Shown: positions 1-9,766, numbered from the stretch's first letter. The stretch is DNA of 64,000 bases from DASQEH01 sp038237745 (GCA_038237745.1 JBBRYJ010000011.1:17929-81928); one strand, 5' to 3'. Made by a program: numbers and translations. Notes: generated by a model from the sequence alone, not told the origin.

Positions 1-611
1 TCGACGGCAGCCACCTGTTCGTCGGTCCCGGTGCCTTCGTGCCGCGACAGCGGTCGGTCCTTGTCGCCCAGCTCGCTGTCGAGGAGGCTCGGCGGCGCAC
101 CCGGTGCCTCGTCCTCGAGATCTGTTGTGGTGTCGCACCTATCGGTGCCCTTGTCGCCCGCGACGTCGAGCTCACCCGGGTGATGGCAAGCGATTCCCAG
201 CCCGTCAGTCTGGGATACGCCCGGCGGAACCTGCCGACGTCGGAGGTCTACCTGAGCGACCTCTTCGCCTCGCTGCCCCGCGAGGCGGCGGGGCGAGTGG
301 GCGTCTTGGCGGCGGTTCCTCCTTACGTCCCTGACGGGGCATCGGGGCAGCTTCCGAGAGATGCCAGGACGAGTGAGTCGGCCGACGCCCTCTACGGTGG
401 CCCCGACGGTCTCGATGTCGTGCGGGCTATTCTCCGTGACGCGAGCGAATGGCTCGACGGGACCGGCGTCGTGCTGATGGAGATGCACAAATCTCAGGTC
501 GCCGCAGCCTCGACCGAGGCGATCACCCGCGGGCTGTCCCCCGACGTCGTCCGGCACCCGGACGGTCACACGACGGTGCTGCGGTGCAAGATGGTCCGGC
601 CCACCGCCTGA
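1..611 (+). CDS. Protein N5-glutamine methyltransferase (PrmC-like), 5' partial
   Basis: SAM-dependent methyltransferase of the PrmC/HemK kind (the TIGR03704-type actinobacterial group), which methylates a glutamine side chain of a protein such as a release factor. The reading frame is open from base 3 and already encodes the family segment GPGAFVPRQRS before the first GTG at 39, so the gene begins upstream of the window. Visible motifs are the SAM-binding loop EICCGVAPIGA and a degenerate NPPY motif reading AAVPPYVP. The methylated substrate is inferred from the family and cannot be read from the sequence. It ends 12 bp before the convergent small gene. Confidence 0.8.
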   Translation, partial: DGSHLFVGPGAFVPRQRSVLVAQLAVEEARRRTRCLVLEICCGVAPIGALVARDVELTRVMASDSQPVSLGYARRNLPTSEVYLSDLFASLPREAAGRVGVLAAVPPYVPDGASGQLPRDARTSESADALYGGPDGLDVVRAILRDASEWLDGTGVVLMEMHKSQVAAASTEAITRGLSPDVVRHPDGHTTVLRCKMVRPTA

Positions 612-622
612 GGTGGGAGCCG

Positions 623-976
623 TCAGAAGGGACGCGGCGACGAGTCCACGGCGGCGAGCGAGCCCGTCGACTGACGGACCTGGTAGACGCCACGCTCCAA
701 CACCTCGAGGCCGATGACCTTCCAGGGTGGAAGCTGCGCCGACTCCCGATGCTCGTTCCAGAGTCGGAGGGCCAGCGACGCTGCATCGAGCATGGTGGCT
801 CCCTCCTCCCAGTAGGAGAGCTCGGCTCTGATCTCGTCGTAGCGCATGGAGTCGATGAAGGGGCGCTCGTTTTGGAGCCTGCAGAGCGCCGCATGCGTGT
901 CTGCAACCGAATTCGGTTCTCCACCGACGGTCACCGTGATGTGCCACAGCCGTGGTACGTCAGGCAACGCAAACAA
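623..976 (-). CDS. Small conserved protein of unknown function
   Basis: A 117-residue soluble protein with no signal peptide or membrane segment. It begins MFALPDVPRLWHITVTVGG and has mixed helical and strand-like character, with several Trp, Glu and Arg residues. It is convergent with the methyltransferase gene and lies downstream of proB on the same strand, 109 bp after the proB stop. Coding is supported by codon bias and by the intact frame compared with its shadows. I do not recognise a named family and infer no function. Confidence 0.55.
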   Translation of the reverse strand: MFALPDVPRLWHITVTVGGEPNSVADTHAALCRLQNERPFIDSMRYDEIRAELSYWEEGATMLDAASLALRLWNEHRESAQLPPWKVIGLEVLERGVYQVRQSTGSLAAVDSSPRPF

Positions 977-1085
977 CTCCAGGGATCATGGCGGGGTAGC
1001 CGGGCCCTAGTCTGCTGCATGCGCGTACGGCGACACACGCGAACCCGGAAATGAACGACCTGACCGAGCTGACGAGTGTCCTGTG

Positions 1086-2222
1086 TCAGCGGAACAGCAC
1101 AAGGTCGTTCCTGTGCACGAGCTCCCGCTCGTATTCCCCTCCGAGCTCCGCCGCGAGGTCGTACGTCGACCGGCCGAGCAGAGCCGGGACCTCCTCGGCG
1201 TCATAGTTGACCAGGCCCCGCGCCACCGCCACGCCTGCCTCGTCGACCAGGTCGACGGGGTCTCGCGCGGAGAACGTCCCGTGCACGGCAACGACGCCGG
1301 CCGGCAGCAGGGAGGTCCCCCGGGTGGTGACCGCACGTACGGCGCCGGCGTCGAGGACCAGCTGCCCCTGGGGCTCAGTGGCGTGAGCCAGCCACAGCAG
1401 CCGGGTCGTGCGCCTCTTCCCGGTGGGGGCGAACCAAGTGCCGACCCTCCCCCCCGCCAGGACTGACGACAGCTGGGTAGCCTCTGCCACGACCGCGGGG
1501 ATGCCGGCACCCGTGGCAATGCGGGCCGCCTCGAGCTTGGTCGCCATTCCTCCTCTGCCGAGGCCGCCTCCCGTGCCGAGGCCGCCTCCCGACGCCACCT
1601 CGATGCGGGCCGCCTCGTCGACTCCCTCGACGACGGCGATCCGGGTGGCGCCGGTGTGGTCGGGAGGGCGGTCATAGACGCCATCCACGTCGGACAGCAG
1701 CACCAGGACCTCGGCGTGAACCAGGTGAGCCACGAGGGCAGCCAGCCGGTCGTTGTCGCCGAACCGGATCTCCGTGGTGGCGACGGTGTCGTTCTCGTTG
1801 ACGATCGGGAGCACGCCGAGCTCGAGCAGCTTGGCGAAGGTGCGGTAGGCGTTGCGGTAGTGGCTCCGTCGAGAGATGTCGTCGAGGGTCAGCAGCACCT
1901 GCCCGACCCGCAGACCGTATGCAGCGAAGGCATCCGTGTACCGGTGGATCAACAGTCCCTGGCCCACGCTTGCCGCCGCCTGCTGCCGAGCCAGGTCACG
2001 CGGCCTGCCCGTGAAGCCGAGAGGTGCAAGGCCCGCGGCGATCGCTCCCGACGAGACGAGCACCACCTCGACCCCGCGGCCACGAGCCGATGCGAGGTCG
2101 TCGACAAGGGCCCGAAGTCGCAGGTCGTCTATGCCGCCTGGCCCGGTCGTAAGCGATGACGACCCCACCTTGACCACGATCCGGGTTGCAGCGGCCATGG
2201 CCTCCGCGCCCGAGAAGGTCAT
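1086..2222 (-). CDS. proB: Glutamate 5-kinase
   Basis: Phosphorylates L-glutamate at the gamma carboxyl, the first step of proline synthesis, in the cytoplasm. The 378-residue length matches the two-domain form: an amino-acid kinase domain at about 1-260, with VVKVGSSSLTT and VSSGAIAAG near the N-terminus and NENDTVATTEIRFGDND in the glutamate/ATP region, and a C-terminal PUA domain from about residue 280. The ATG at 2222 overlaps the obgE stop in an ATGA arrangement, so translation is probably coupled to obgE. The obgE-proB pair is common in actinobacteria. Confidence 0.95.
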   Translation of the reverse strand: MTFSGAEAMAAATRIVVKVGSSSLTTGPGGIDDLRLRALVDDLASARGRGVEVVLVSSGAIAAGLAPLGFTGRPRDLARQQAAASVGQGLLIHRYTDAFAAYGLRVGQVLLTLDDISRRSHYRNAYRTFAKLLELGVLPIVNENDTVATTEIRFGDNDRLAALVAHLVHAEVLVLLSDVDGVYDRPPDHTGATRIAVVEGVDEAARIEVASGGGLGTGGGLGRGGMATKLEAARIATGAGIPAVVAEATQLSSVLAGGRVGTWFAPTGKRRTTRLLWLAHATEPQGQLVLDAGAVRAVTTRGTSLLPAGVVAVHGTFSARDPVDLVDEAGVAVARGLVNYDAEEVPALLGRSTYDLAAELGGEYERELVHRNDLVLFR

Positions 2223-3580
2223 CTCCCCTCGAGCCGGAGGTCCCGCCCACGGCGACCCAGTAACGTTTCGGCCCCCGCCTGGACGTCGGGGTCGAACTCG
2301 AAGACCACAGCGTTGTCGTCGTCCCCGATCACGACATCGTCACCGATCTGCGCCCCGAGCGCAGTCAAGCGTTCCTCGACCCCCAGTCTGTTGAGCCTGT
2401 CGGCCAAGTATCCGACCGCCTCGTCGTTGGTGAAGTCGGTTTGTTCGACCCACCGCTGCGGCTTCGCGCCGCTGACGCGCCATACGTCGTCGACACGTGT
2501 GACCGAGAAGTCGGCCGCCGCGTCACCGTGTGGGCGCAGGACGATCCGCGTCGGGGTTGCATCGGCTGAAGACGTTCGTGCTGTCGACACGAGCTGGGCC
2601 ATCGCGAACGTCAGCTCGCGCAACCCCTCGTGGCTGGCAGCCGAGATCGGGAAGACGCCGTACCCACGGGCCCTCAGGTCAGGAGCCACCAGATCGGCCA
2701 GGTCACGAGCATCCGGTACGTCAATCTTGTTCAGGGCCACTAGACGGGGGCGGTCCTCGAGACCGCCGTGCGACGCCAGCTCCCGCTCGAGCACGTCGAG
2801 GTCGGTCAGGGGGTCTCGACCGGGCTCGACCGTCGCGCAGTCGATGACGTGAAGAAGGGCAGCGCAGCGCTCGATGTGACGGAGGAAGTCATGACCGAGT
2901 CCCCGACCGTCGCTGGCCCCCTCGATCAGGCCTGGCACGTCAGCGACGGTGTAGGTCGTCTCTCCCGCGGTGACGACGCCGAGGTTGGGTACGAGCGTCG
3001 TGAACGGGTAGGCGGCGATCTTCGGCCGGGCCCGCGATACTGCTGAGACCAGGCTGGACTTGCCTGCGCTGGGGAACCCCACCAGGCCGACGTCGGCGAC
3101 TATCTTGAGCTCGAGGATGACCGTCCGCTCGTCTCCCGCCTCGCCGAGCAGGGCGAAGCCGGGGGCCTTACGAGCCCGGCTCGCCAGGGCTGCGTTTCCG
3201 AGCCCGCCACGGCCACCGGCAGCGACCACGAGCTCGGTTCCGGCGCCGACGAGGTCAGCCAGCACCTCCCCGTCCCGGGTGGACACGATCGTTCCGTCCG
3301 GCACGGCCAGAACGAGGGTGGAGCCATTTGCGCCCGCGCGATGGTCGCCCTGGGCCTGCTTACCGCTGGTGGCGCTGCGATGGGACTCGTGGTGGTAGTC
3401 GACGAGTGTCGTCACGTCGGGGTCGACGCGCAGGACGACGTCGCCGCCGTGGCCACCGTTGCCCCCGTCCGGCCCTCCGAGCGGCTTGAACTTCTCGCGG
3501 TGGACCGATGCCACCCCGTTTCCCCCGCTACCGCCGGAGACATGGAGAACTACCCGGTCGACGAACGTCGGCACCGCCAT
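2219..3580 (-). CDS. obgE: Obg family ribosome-associated GTPase
   Basis: Essential GTPase that acts in late 50S ribosome assembly and stress responses. The 453 residues show the glycine-rich Obg fold at about 1-160, the G domain with P-loop GFPSAGKSS and switch motif DVPGLIEGASDGRGLG, the base-recognition motif ALNKID, and a C-terminal OCT domain. It lies downstream of rpmA and rplU on the same strand, the usual ribosomal context for this gene, and overlaps proB by 4 bp. The start is the ATG before AVPTFVDRV, which fits family N-termini. Confidence 0.96.
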   Translation of the reverse strand: MAVPTFVDRVVLHVSGGSGGNGVASVHREKFKPLGGPDGGNGGHGGDVVLRVDPDVTTLVDYHHESHRSATSGKQAQGDHRAGANGSTLVLAVPDGTIVSTRDGEVLADLVGAGTELVVAAGGRGGLGNAALASRARKAPGFALLGEAGDERTVILELKIVADVGLVGFPSAGKSSLVSAVSRARPKIAAYPFTTLVPNLGVVTAGETTYTVADVPGLIEGASDGRGLGHDFLRHIERCAALLHVIDCATVEPGRDPLTDLDVLERELASHGGLEDRPRLVALNKIDVPDARDLADLVAPDLRARGYGVFPISAASHEGLRELTFAMAQLVSTARTSSADATPTRIVLRPHGDAAADFSVTRVDDVWRVSGAKPQRWVEQTDFTNDEAVGYLADRLNRLGVEERLTALGAQIGDDVVIGDDDNAVVFEFDPDVQAGAETLLGRRGRDLRLEGR

Positions 3581-3845
3581 CTCGTCGCCTCCTCTGTTGC
3601 CCTCGACATCTCTGTGGTCATACAGACGTTGGCGTCACGCTCTTGACCTATCGAAAGCATCTGCGGACGGGGCCTGGGTGGCCCGGAACGGACCGCGGAG
3701 GGACGCTGCCCGACGTGTCGTCGCAGTCGTCTGAGCGCCTGGATCGAGGCGCTCGAGGTGCGCCGACACGAGGTCAGGGGGCAGGACGGTGCACGTCCTG
3801 ACGGCCTCACTTCGCGAGCAAGACGTCGCAGACACCGCTGTGCCG

Positions 3846-4103
3846 TCAGGCGGCCGCCGGGACGATGTTGACCACGCGCCGACCCCGGCGGGTACCGAAC
3901 TCGACGTTCCCCGCAACCAGCGCGAACAGGGTGTCGTCGCCACCGCGGCCGACGTTGGTGCCCGGGTGGAAGTGCGTGCCCCGCTGACGGACGATGATCT
4001 CTCCGGCGTTGACCAGCTGACCACCGTATCGCTTGACGCCGAGGCGCTGGGCGTTGCTGTCGCGGCCGTTTCGGGTCGCTGCCGCGCCCTTCTTGTGTGC
4101 CAT
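3846..4103 (-). CDS. rpmA: 50S ribosomal protein L27
   Basis: An 85-residue basic ribosomal protein placed near the peptidyl transferase centre. It begins MAHKKGAAATRNGRDSN and contains the family signature RQRGTHFHPGTNVGRG. There is no N-terminal extension needing cleavage. It follows rplU by 15 bp and is surely co-transcribed with it. A long-loop inverted repeat of 9-bp arms (3797-3805 and 3842-3850) straddles the stop codon; it is too loose to call a terminator. Confidence 0.97.
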   Translation of the reverse strand: MAHKKGAAATRNGRDSNAQRLGVKRYGGQLVNAGEIIVRQRGTHFHPGTNVGRGGDDTLFALVAGNVEFGTRRGRRVVNIVPAAA

Positions 4104-4118
4104 GGAAGAACCCTCAGA

Positions 4119-4430
4119 TCACTTGGTGTTGATCGCGGTCACTTTGACCTGCGTGTAGTGCTGCCGATGCCCTTGACGCCTGCGGTACCCCGTCTTGTTC
4201 TTGAACTTCATGATGTGGATCTTCGGTCCCTTGGTCGGGCCGACGACCTCCGCCTGGACGTCCACCTGGGACAGCGCGTCAGCGGCGGTAGTGATGCTGT
4301 CGCCGTCGACCACCAGAACTGCGGGCAAGGTGACGCTGTCACCGGGGCGCGGCCCGAGCTGGTCGATCTCGATGATGTCGCCCACTGAGACCTTCTGCTG
4401 GCCGCCGCCACTGCGCACGATCGCGTACAC
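4119..4430 (-). CDS. rplU: 50S ribosomal protein L21
   Basis: A 103-residue large-subunit protein that binds 23S rRNA. It starts at a GTG (VYAIVRSGGGQQKV) preceded by a purine-rich stretch. The signature KNKTGYRRRQGHRQ near the C-terminus is diagnostic. It is first in the L21-L27 pair and separated from rne by 340 bp that would carry its promoter and leader. Confidence 0.97.
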   Translation of the reverse strand: MYAIVRSGGGQQKVSVGDIIEIDQLGPRPGDSVTLPAVLVVDGDSITTAADALSQVDVQAEVVGPTKGPKIHIMKFKNKTGYRRRQGHRQHYTQVKVTAINTK

Positions 4431-4770
4431 CGCGGACTCACTCTCTTCGGTAGATACTGACTCCCCGCGGTGATGAAAAGCTGACCGCCGGGCTGTCTCA
4501 AGACCTCGCCGCCACTCAACGTGAGGCCGACAGATGTTCGGCGCACCACTCTACGCCGACTGCCGAGTCTACGGACCGAGCCCGACAGTGGTCAAAACGC
4601 CGCGTTGGGCCGGCCCTGATCGGGGCCGCCTGCGCCACCGGACACGCGCTGATCCCCGAACCATTCGCTCCGGACCCCTCTAACCGAGTCTCAGCGGTGT
4701 CCGGTCTGGAGGGTGTCGGTGTCCGGTCGGGAGGGCGGGAGGGCGGGAGCCAGCCCGTCCGTCCGGTCGG
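4431..4770. other. Intergenic region between rne and rplU
   Basis: No supported gene. The half next to rne (4685-4770) is strongly biased and contains the direct repeat CGGTGTCCGGTC at about 22-bp spacing and a run of GGGAGGGCGGGAGGGCGGGAG. The other half should hold the rplU promoter and 5' leader, but I could not identify convincing -35/-10 boxes or a riboswitch. Confidence 0.5.
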
Positions 4771-7512
4771 TCAGACAGGCGTGACGGCGGGCTCACGGTC
4801 ACCGTCAGTTTCCGCGGTCGCAGCAGAGCGGCCGTCACCCTGATCGTCCGCCGGCTCATCGCTGGCGTTGCCGTTCGAGCTACCGCCTCTACGACGGTTG
4901 CTCGAACGCTTGGAGCTCCGCAAGGCGTTGTTCGAAGCGCCGCTGGCCGAGGGGCCATGCGAGCCGTCGGACGCCTTGGGGGCGACCGGCTCCTGCTCGA
5001 TCACCACTCCTCGCCCTTGACACACGTCGCAGGGGCGGCTGAAAGCCTCGATCAAGCCGGTGCTGATGCGCTTACGGGTCATCTGCACGAGCCCGAGCGA
5101 GGTCACCTCGGCCACCTGATGGCGCGTGCGGTCGCGGCCGAGGCACTCGACGAGACGCCGCAGGACAAGGTCACGGTTGTTCTCGAGCACCATGTCGATG
5201 AAGTCGACGACGATGATCCCGCCGATGTCTCGCAACCTCAGCTGACGAACGATCTCCTCAGCAGCCTCCAGGTTGTTCTTCGTCACCGTCTCCTCGAGGT
5301 TGCCTCCGGAGCCGGTGAACTTCCCCGTATTGACGTCGACGACCGTCATAGCCTCCGTACGGTCGATCACCAGCGAGCCTCCCGACGGCAGCCAGACCTT
5401 CCGCTCCAGGGCCTTGGCGATCTGCTCCTCGACGCGGAGGTCGGCAAACACGTCGCCCTCGCCCTCGTAGCGTTCGAGCCGGTCGACCAGGTCGGGCGCG
5501 ACGTAGCGCACGTAGCCGTCGACCATGTCCCAAGCGTCGTCACCGTGGATGACGAGCTGCACGAAATCCTCCGTGAAGAGGTCGCGCACGACCCTGATGG
5601 TCGTGTCGGGCTCTCCATAGAGAAGTGCGGGCGCCTGGCCGGTCTTGACCTTCTTCTCGATGTCCTCCCAGCGCGCCTTCAGCCGGGTGACGTCACGGGT
5701 GAGCTCTTCCTCACTGGCTCCCTCGGCGGCTGTCCGGATGATGACCCCGGCGGTATCGGGAAGGATGTCCTTGATCACCGTCTTAAGACGGCTCCGCTCG
5801 ATGTCAGGTAGCTTGCGGCTGATTCCGCTCGTACCGCCACCTGGCACGTACACGAGGTAACGGCCCGGCAGGCTGATCTGGCTGGTCAAGCGAGCACCCT
5901 TGTGGCCGACCGGGTCTTTGCTGACCTGTACGAGGACGGTCTGGCCGGGCTTCAGCGCGTTCTCGATGCGGCGGGGCTGGTTGGTGCCTCCGAGCACGTC
6001 CCAATTCACCTCACCGGCGTAGAGAACGGCATTGCGTCCCTTGCCGATGTCGATGAACGCTGCCTCCATGCTGGGCAGCACGTTCTGCACACGGCCGAGG
6101 TAGACGTTCCCGATGATCGAACCCTGTGACTCCAGAGCGACATAGTGCTCCACCAGGATGCCGTCCTCGAGGACGGCGATCTGAGTGACCTCGCCGCGCT
6201 GCCGGATGGCCATGACGCGCTCGACTGACTCGCGCCGGGCCAGGAACTCCGACTCGCTCAGGATCGGCGGACGCCGCCTCCCTGCCTCGCGGCCCTCCCG
6301 GCGGCGTTGCTTCTTGGCCTCGATACGGGTCGAGCCCTCGACGCTGCTGATGGACTCCTTCTTGGCGCGAGGCGCGCGCGCCCGGACCGTCGTAGGGGTC
6401 GGACTGTCAGCAGTCTCGGTCGAGTCCTCGGTGCCCCGGCGACGCCTGCGGCGGCGGTGGGACGAGCCGGTCTCCTCGTCGCTGCTGTCCGTCAAGCCCT
6501 CGTCCGGAACCTGGCCGGAGGCCGCCTTCTCGCCTTCGACAGGAGCGGCAGCGGTCTCCTCGGTGACCGTTGGTGCGTCGGCGCCCTTGTCGGGCTCGCT
6601 TGACGACTTGCGCCGGTTACGGCCCCCTCGTGAGCGACGTGGGCGACTGCTCGTGGAGTCGGAGTCTTCGTCGCCACCAGCGGGTTCGCTGCCTGACGAC
6701 GGGGGGCCCTCCGGAACTCCTGAATCCGCGGAGCCAGAGTCGGATGCCGACTTCCCACCCGATCCGCGCCGGGTCGACTTCTTCACGGGAGGGACGTCGC
6801 TGGCCGCGCGCGAGCGGTCGTCCGCTGGTCGAGGAGCCGACAGCACGGGGTCAGGAGCCTGGAAGAGCAGCGCAACCGGTCCGGCCGCCGATGTCGGCGA
6901 GGCTCCACGATTCTGTGACTCGGCGGGCGCTTCGCTGGTCTCCAGCTCAGACCAGGGCATCGAGGAGTCCTTCGACTGTGGCTCTGCGTCGACTATGTGC
7001 GCGTCCGTCTCGGGCGGGGAAGCTGCCCGCTTGCTCCTCCTCGACGACGAACGCCGGCCGGAGCTTGTACCGGTCTCTGCCTCGCCAGTTCGGGCGTCCG
7101 CGGGGGGTTCACTGCTGTCAGGTACCGGCGTGGACGCTACGGGGACCGCCTGATCCGTGGCTTCGACCACGTCGGAGCTCACCGGAGGCGTGGCCGCCGC
7201 AGGCGTCGTCTCGAGGCTCGGGCCCGAGGCGGGCGTCTCGAGGCTCGGGCCCGACACGGGCGTCTCGAGGCTCGGGGCCGACACGGACGCGGTCGCCTTC
7301 CGGCGTGACCTTCTCGGTGGCTTGGGCGGGGTTGTCGGAGCCTCGGCGGCGGCCGACTCCATGGACTGAGCCGACAGGACCGGCGGCGGAGAGTCGACGG
7401 TCTGCGGCGGCCCTGCTGGGCGGCTGGCTGCCCGTCGGCGCGTTCGCGGGGCCGGGGTCGAGGTCTGCCCTGATCTGGTCTGGGTTGGCGACGTGGTCTC
7501 GTCGTCGAGCAT
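4771..7512 (-). CDS. rne: Ribonuclease E/G with long disordered N-terminus
   Basis: Endoribonuclease for rRNA/tRNA maturation and mRNA decay. In this 913-residue protein the catalytic core lies at about 415-860: an S1 RNA-binding segment (IGNVYLGRVQNVLPSMEAA), the DNase I-like core with DRTEAMTVVDVNTGKFTGSG and the metal-site segment IGGIIVVDFIDM, and the zinc-link CDVCQGRG. Before it lie about 410 residues of low-complexity Pro/Ser/Glu/Arg-rich sequence, and after it a short Ser/Asn/Arg-rich tail. This inverted layout is typical of actinobacterial RNase E. The start has a clear AAGGAGCG ribosome site. It lies upstream of rplU and co-directional with it. Confidence 0.95.
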   Translation of the reverse strand: MLDDETTSPTQTRSGQTSTPAPRTRRRAASRPAGPPQTVDSPPPVLSAQSMESAAAEAPTTPPKPPRRSRRKATASVSAPSLETPVSGPSLETPASGPSLETTPAAATPPVSSDVVEATDQAVPVASTPVPDSSEPPADARTGEAETGTSSGRRSSSRRSKRAASPPETDAHIVDAEPQSKDSSMPWSELETSEAPAESQNRGASPTSAAGPVALLFQAPDPVLSAPRPADDRSRAASDVPPVKKSTRRGSGGKSASDSGSADSGVPEGPPSSGSEPAGGDEDSDSTSSRPRRSRGGRNRRKSSSEPDKGADAPTVTEETAAAPVEGEKAASGQVPDEGLTDSSDEETGSSHRRRRRRRGTEDSTETADSPTPTTVRARAPRAKKESISSVEGSTRIEAKKQRRREGREAGRRRPPILSESEFLARRESVERVMAIRQRGEVTQIAVLEDGILVEHYVALESQGSIIGNVYLGRVQNVLPSMEAAFIDIGKGRNAVLYAGEVNWDVLGGTNQPRRIENALKPGQTVLVQVSKDPVGHKGARLTSQISLPGRYLVYVPGGGTSGISRKLPDIERSRLKTVIKDILPDTAGVIIRTAAEGASEEELTRDVTRLKARWEDIEKKVKTGQAPALLYGEPDTTIRVVRDLFTEDFVQLVIHGDDAWDMVDGYVRYVAPDLVDRLERYEGEGDVFADLRVEEQIAKALERKVWLPSGGSLVIDRTEAMTVVDVNTGKFTGSGGNLEETVTKNNLEAAEEIVRQLRLRDIGGIIVVDFIDMVLENNRDLVLRRLVECLGRDRTRHQVAEVTSLGLVQMTRKRISTGLIEAFSRPCDVCQGRGVVIEQEPVAPKASDGSHGPSASGASNNALRSSKRSSNRRRGGSSNGNASDEPADDQGDGRSAATAETDGDREPAVTPV
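7208..7288 (-). repeat. 27-bp tandem repeat inside rne
   Basis: Three near-identical units start at 7208, 7235 and 7262 (plus strand GTCTCGAGGCTCGGG). They encode the nine-residue repeat SLETPVSGP, SLETPASGP and SLETTPAAA in the disordered N-terminal arm of the RNase. The period is a multiple of three, so copy-number change would keep the frame. Confidence 0.9.
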
Positions 7513-7683
7513 GTTCGCTCCTTATGCTGCCTCCGGGCGCTGGGCGCCGCGCTGAGGCGGTCGGTGTGGCGCGTAGTCCGGGGGACCCGCCACCACTCAA
7601 GTTCGCGGTCACGCTCTCACCGGCGCCGACCAAAAATCGTCCGACGCGCTGCAAGAGCGACGGCGACATCTTCCGGGTTAACG

Positions 7684-8466
7684 TCACATCGGGGACTCGA
7701 GCGGCCGGTCAGCGGTCGCACTCACGTCGAGGGCGTCGCGATCTGCACCGAACGGATCACCCACGTGGCCGGTCTCTGGATCAAGCGGGCCCTGCGCAAC
7801 GCGGCACTGCAGTGGCGGAACCGGTGCGATCAGGTCGGCCACCTGACGGAGACCGGCGAGGATGTCGTCGGGCCGAACGGCTGGCGTGCCATGCCGTACG
7901 ACCAGTTCAAGTATCGCACACATCGAGTCCGGTGCTGTTGACCCAGCTACTGAGAGCGACACGACGGGGGTGCGGCAGTCGAAGGTGCGCACGCCCCGCT
8001 TCGTCATCCGGTCGACCTCGACGTGGTTCCTGGCCATGAAGCGGTTGACGGCGTCCAGAGCACGGGCAGGAGGCACTCCGGTGAGCTCGATACGCCATAC
8101 CCCTGCCTCCAGAAGGTCGGCCAGCGCTCCACGACGAGCGACGACCACGTCCACGATGTCGAGTCCTGGCGGCAGTGCGCTGTCGAGAGCTACCCGAATG
8201 TCACCGGGGTCGCAGGGCCTGGTCAGTCCGATCTCCAGGTACTCGGCCTCACTCGCGGCGCCGGTCGGGGAAGCGTTCGCGTACGAGATCCGAGGATGCG
8301 GGCTGAAGCCGGACGACGAGGCGATCGGCACCCCGGCGCGGCGCACCGCGCGCTCGAACGCCCGCCCGAAGTCGCGGTGGCTGGTGAACCTAAGGCGTCC
8401 CCGCTTGGCGTACCGGATCCGCAGCTTCTGCACCGGAGGCGGCTGCTGAACTGGTTGGGCAGGCAC
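7684..8466 (-). CDS. TIGR03936 family radical-SAM-associated protein (DUF2344)
   Basis: A roughly 260-residue protein recognised by KLRIRYAKRGRLRFTSHRDF and SGFSPHPRISYA, features of the DUF2344/TIGR03936 family that travels with, or is fused to, the TIGR03960 radical SAM protein. The role is thought to be RNA modification but is unproven. I place the start at the GTG at 8466 (VPAQPVQQPPP). The open frame continues 38 codons upstream to 8580, but that part is atypical and occupies the promoter region of the divergent MFS gene. It lies upstream of rne. The usual TIGR03960 partner is displaced by the MFS gene. Confidence 0.85.
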   Translation of the reverse strand: MPAQPVQQPPPVQKLRIRYAKRGRLRFTSHRDFGRAFERAVRRAGVPIASSSGFSPHPRISYANASPTGAASEAEYLEIGLTRPCDPGDIRVALDSALPPGLDIVDVVVARRGALADLLEAGVWRIELTGVPPARALDAVNRFMARNHVEVDRMTKRGVRTFDCRTPVVSLSVAGSTAPDSMCAILELVVRHGTPAVRPDDILAGLRQVADLIAPVPPLQCRVAQGPLDPETGHVGDPFGADRDALDVSATADRPLESPM

Positions 8467-8581
8467 GCGCCGACCATAGCCCCATGGTTTCTCGAGTCTC
8501 GGGCCTGCCAGCGAGGCGCCGGCGTCCCGACGACCGGCCCCATGGTCGTCGGAGCCAGACTCCGGTGGAGAATGTCCCACC

Positions 8582-9766
8582 GTGCCTTCGGACCGTCGTC
8601 AACAGATCCTCATCGCGGTCGGTCTTGCGACACTCGCGTTCAACCTGCGGCCGGCCGCGATCAGCGTGGCACCAGTGCTCGCCGACATCCAGGCATCGCT
8701 CGGCATGAGCGCGACGACTGCCGGCGTCCTGACGACTCTTCCGGTGCTGTGCTTCGCCGTTTTCGGCCTGACGGCGCCGTGGTGGGCCCGCACAATCGGC
8801 GTCCACAAGGTCATGCTCGCGGCGCTGGTCGTGGCGGCCCTCGGTCTCGTGCTTCGTGCGACGGTAGGGTCGGCCGCACTTTTCCTCGTCTCGACCGTGC
8901 CCGTGCTCGCCGGTGTGGCGACGGCCAATGTCCTGCTCCCCTCCCTCGTCAAGCTGCACTTCTCGGACCGTATCGGGCTGATGACGGCGGTGTACTCGAC
9001 GTCGCTCGCGGTTGGCCTGAGTGCGGCGTCGGTGCTTACGGTTCCCATCGCCGACGCGACAGGTTCGTGGCGCGGAGGGCTGGCGGCGTGGGGCGTCGCC
9101 GCCTTGGTGGCCGCAGTGCCATGGCTCGGCCTCATGCGTCACGATGTCCGCCCGGAGGGGCCGGTGACCAGGGGTATCGCGCTCCGTTCCGTCGGTGCCT
9201 CGTCGATGGCATGGGCGATGGCCTTGTTCTTCGGGCTCCAGTCGCTCGAGGCGTACGCCGTGTTCGGATGGCTTCCCGAGATCTACCGCCACGCGGGTGT
9301 TTCGGCGCAGACCGCGGGGCTGCTGCTCGGGACGACGACGGCAGTCGGTATCCCGATCTCGTTCGTCCTGCCCGGTTGGGCTGCCCGCCGCACGAACCAG
9401 GCGCCGTTCGTCGTCGTGCTCAGCGGCTGCTACGTCGCCGGCTACCTCGGGCTGGTGAGCTGGCCGGTTGGCGGGGCATGGCTCTGGGCCATCCTCATCG
9501 GTATGGGGACCGGGTTGTTCCCGCTCATCCTCACGCTGATCGGCCTGCGCGCCCGGACCAGTGACGGTACCGCCGCGCTCTCCGGCTTCGTCCAGAGCGT
9601 GGGCTACCTGATCGGCGCCATCGGCCCGTTCATGATGGGAGCGGTCTTCGACCTGACCGGTACGTGGACGGTGCCGCTGCTGGTACTCGCGCTCCTCGCG
9701 GTCCCCCTGTGTTTCACCGGCATACGCGCAGCCACTCCCCGCTTCCTGGAGGACCAGCTGCCGTGA
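8582..9766 (+). CDS. MFS transporter, CynX/NimT-like
   Basis: A 394-residue inner-membrane permease with about 12 predicted hydrophobic helices, starting with ILIAVGLATLAFNLRPAAIS. NLRPA and the following SVAPVLADI are typical of the CynX/NimT (cyanate/nitroimidazole) branch of the major facilitator superfamily. The substrate is unknown. It is the only plus-strand gene between proB and folC and separates two genes that normally neighbour each other, so it was probably inserted. The GTG start is preceded by GGTGGAG. Confidence 0.88.
   Translation: MPSDRRQQILIAVGLATLAFNLRPAAISVAPVLADIQASLGMSATTAGVLTTLPVLCFAVFGLTAPWWARTIGVHKVMLAALVVAALGLVLRATVGSAALFLVSTVPVLAGVATANVLLPSLVKLHFSDRIGLMTAVYSTSLAVGLSAASVLTVPIADATGSWRGGLAAWGVAALVAAVPWLGLMRHDVRPEGPVTRGIALRSVGASSMAWAMALFFGLQSLEAYAVFGWLPEIYRHAGVSAQTAGLLLGTTTAVGIPISFVLPGWAARRTNQAPFVVVLSGCYVAGYLGLVSWPVGGAWLWAILIGMGTGLFPLILTLIGLRARTSDGTAALSGFVQSVGYLIGAIGPFMMGAVFDLTGTWTVPLLVLALLAVPLCFTGIRAATPRFLEDQLP

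Noticed and set aside
3797..3850. Terminator after rpmA
   Set aside because: Nine-base arms are 36 nt apart, overlap the coding end and lack a T-tract.
6185..7153. Plus-strand open frame of 322 codons
   Set aside because: Antisense to the low-complexity arm of RNase E; Arg/Ser/Gly-rich with no motif.
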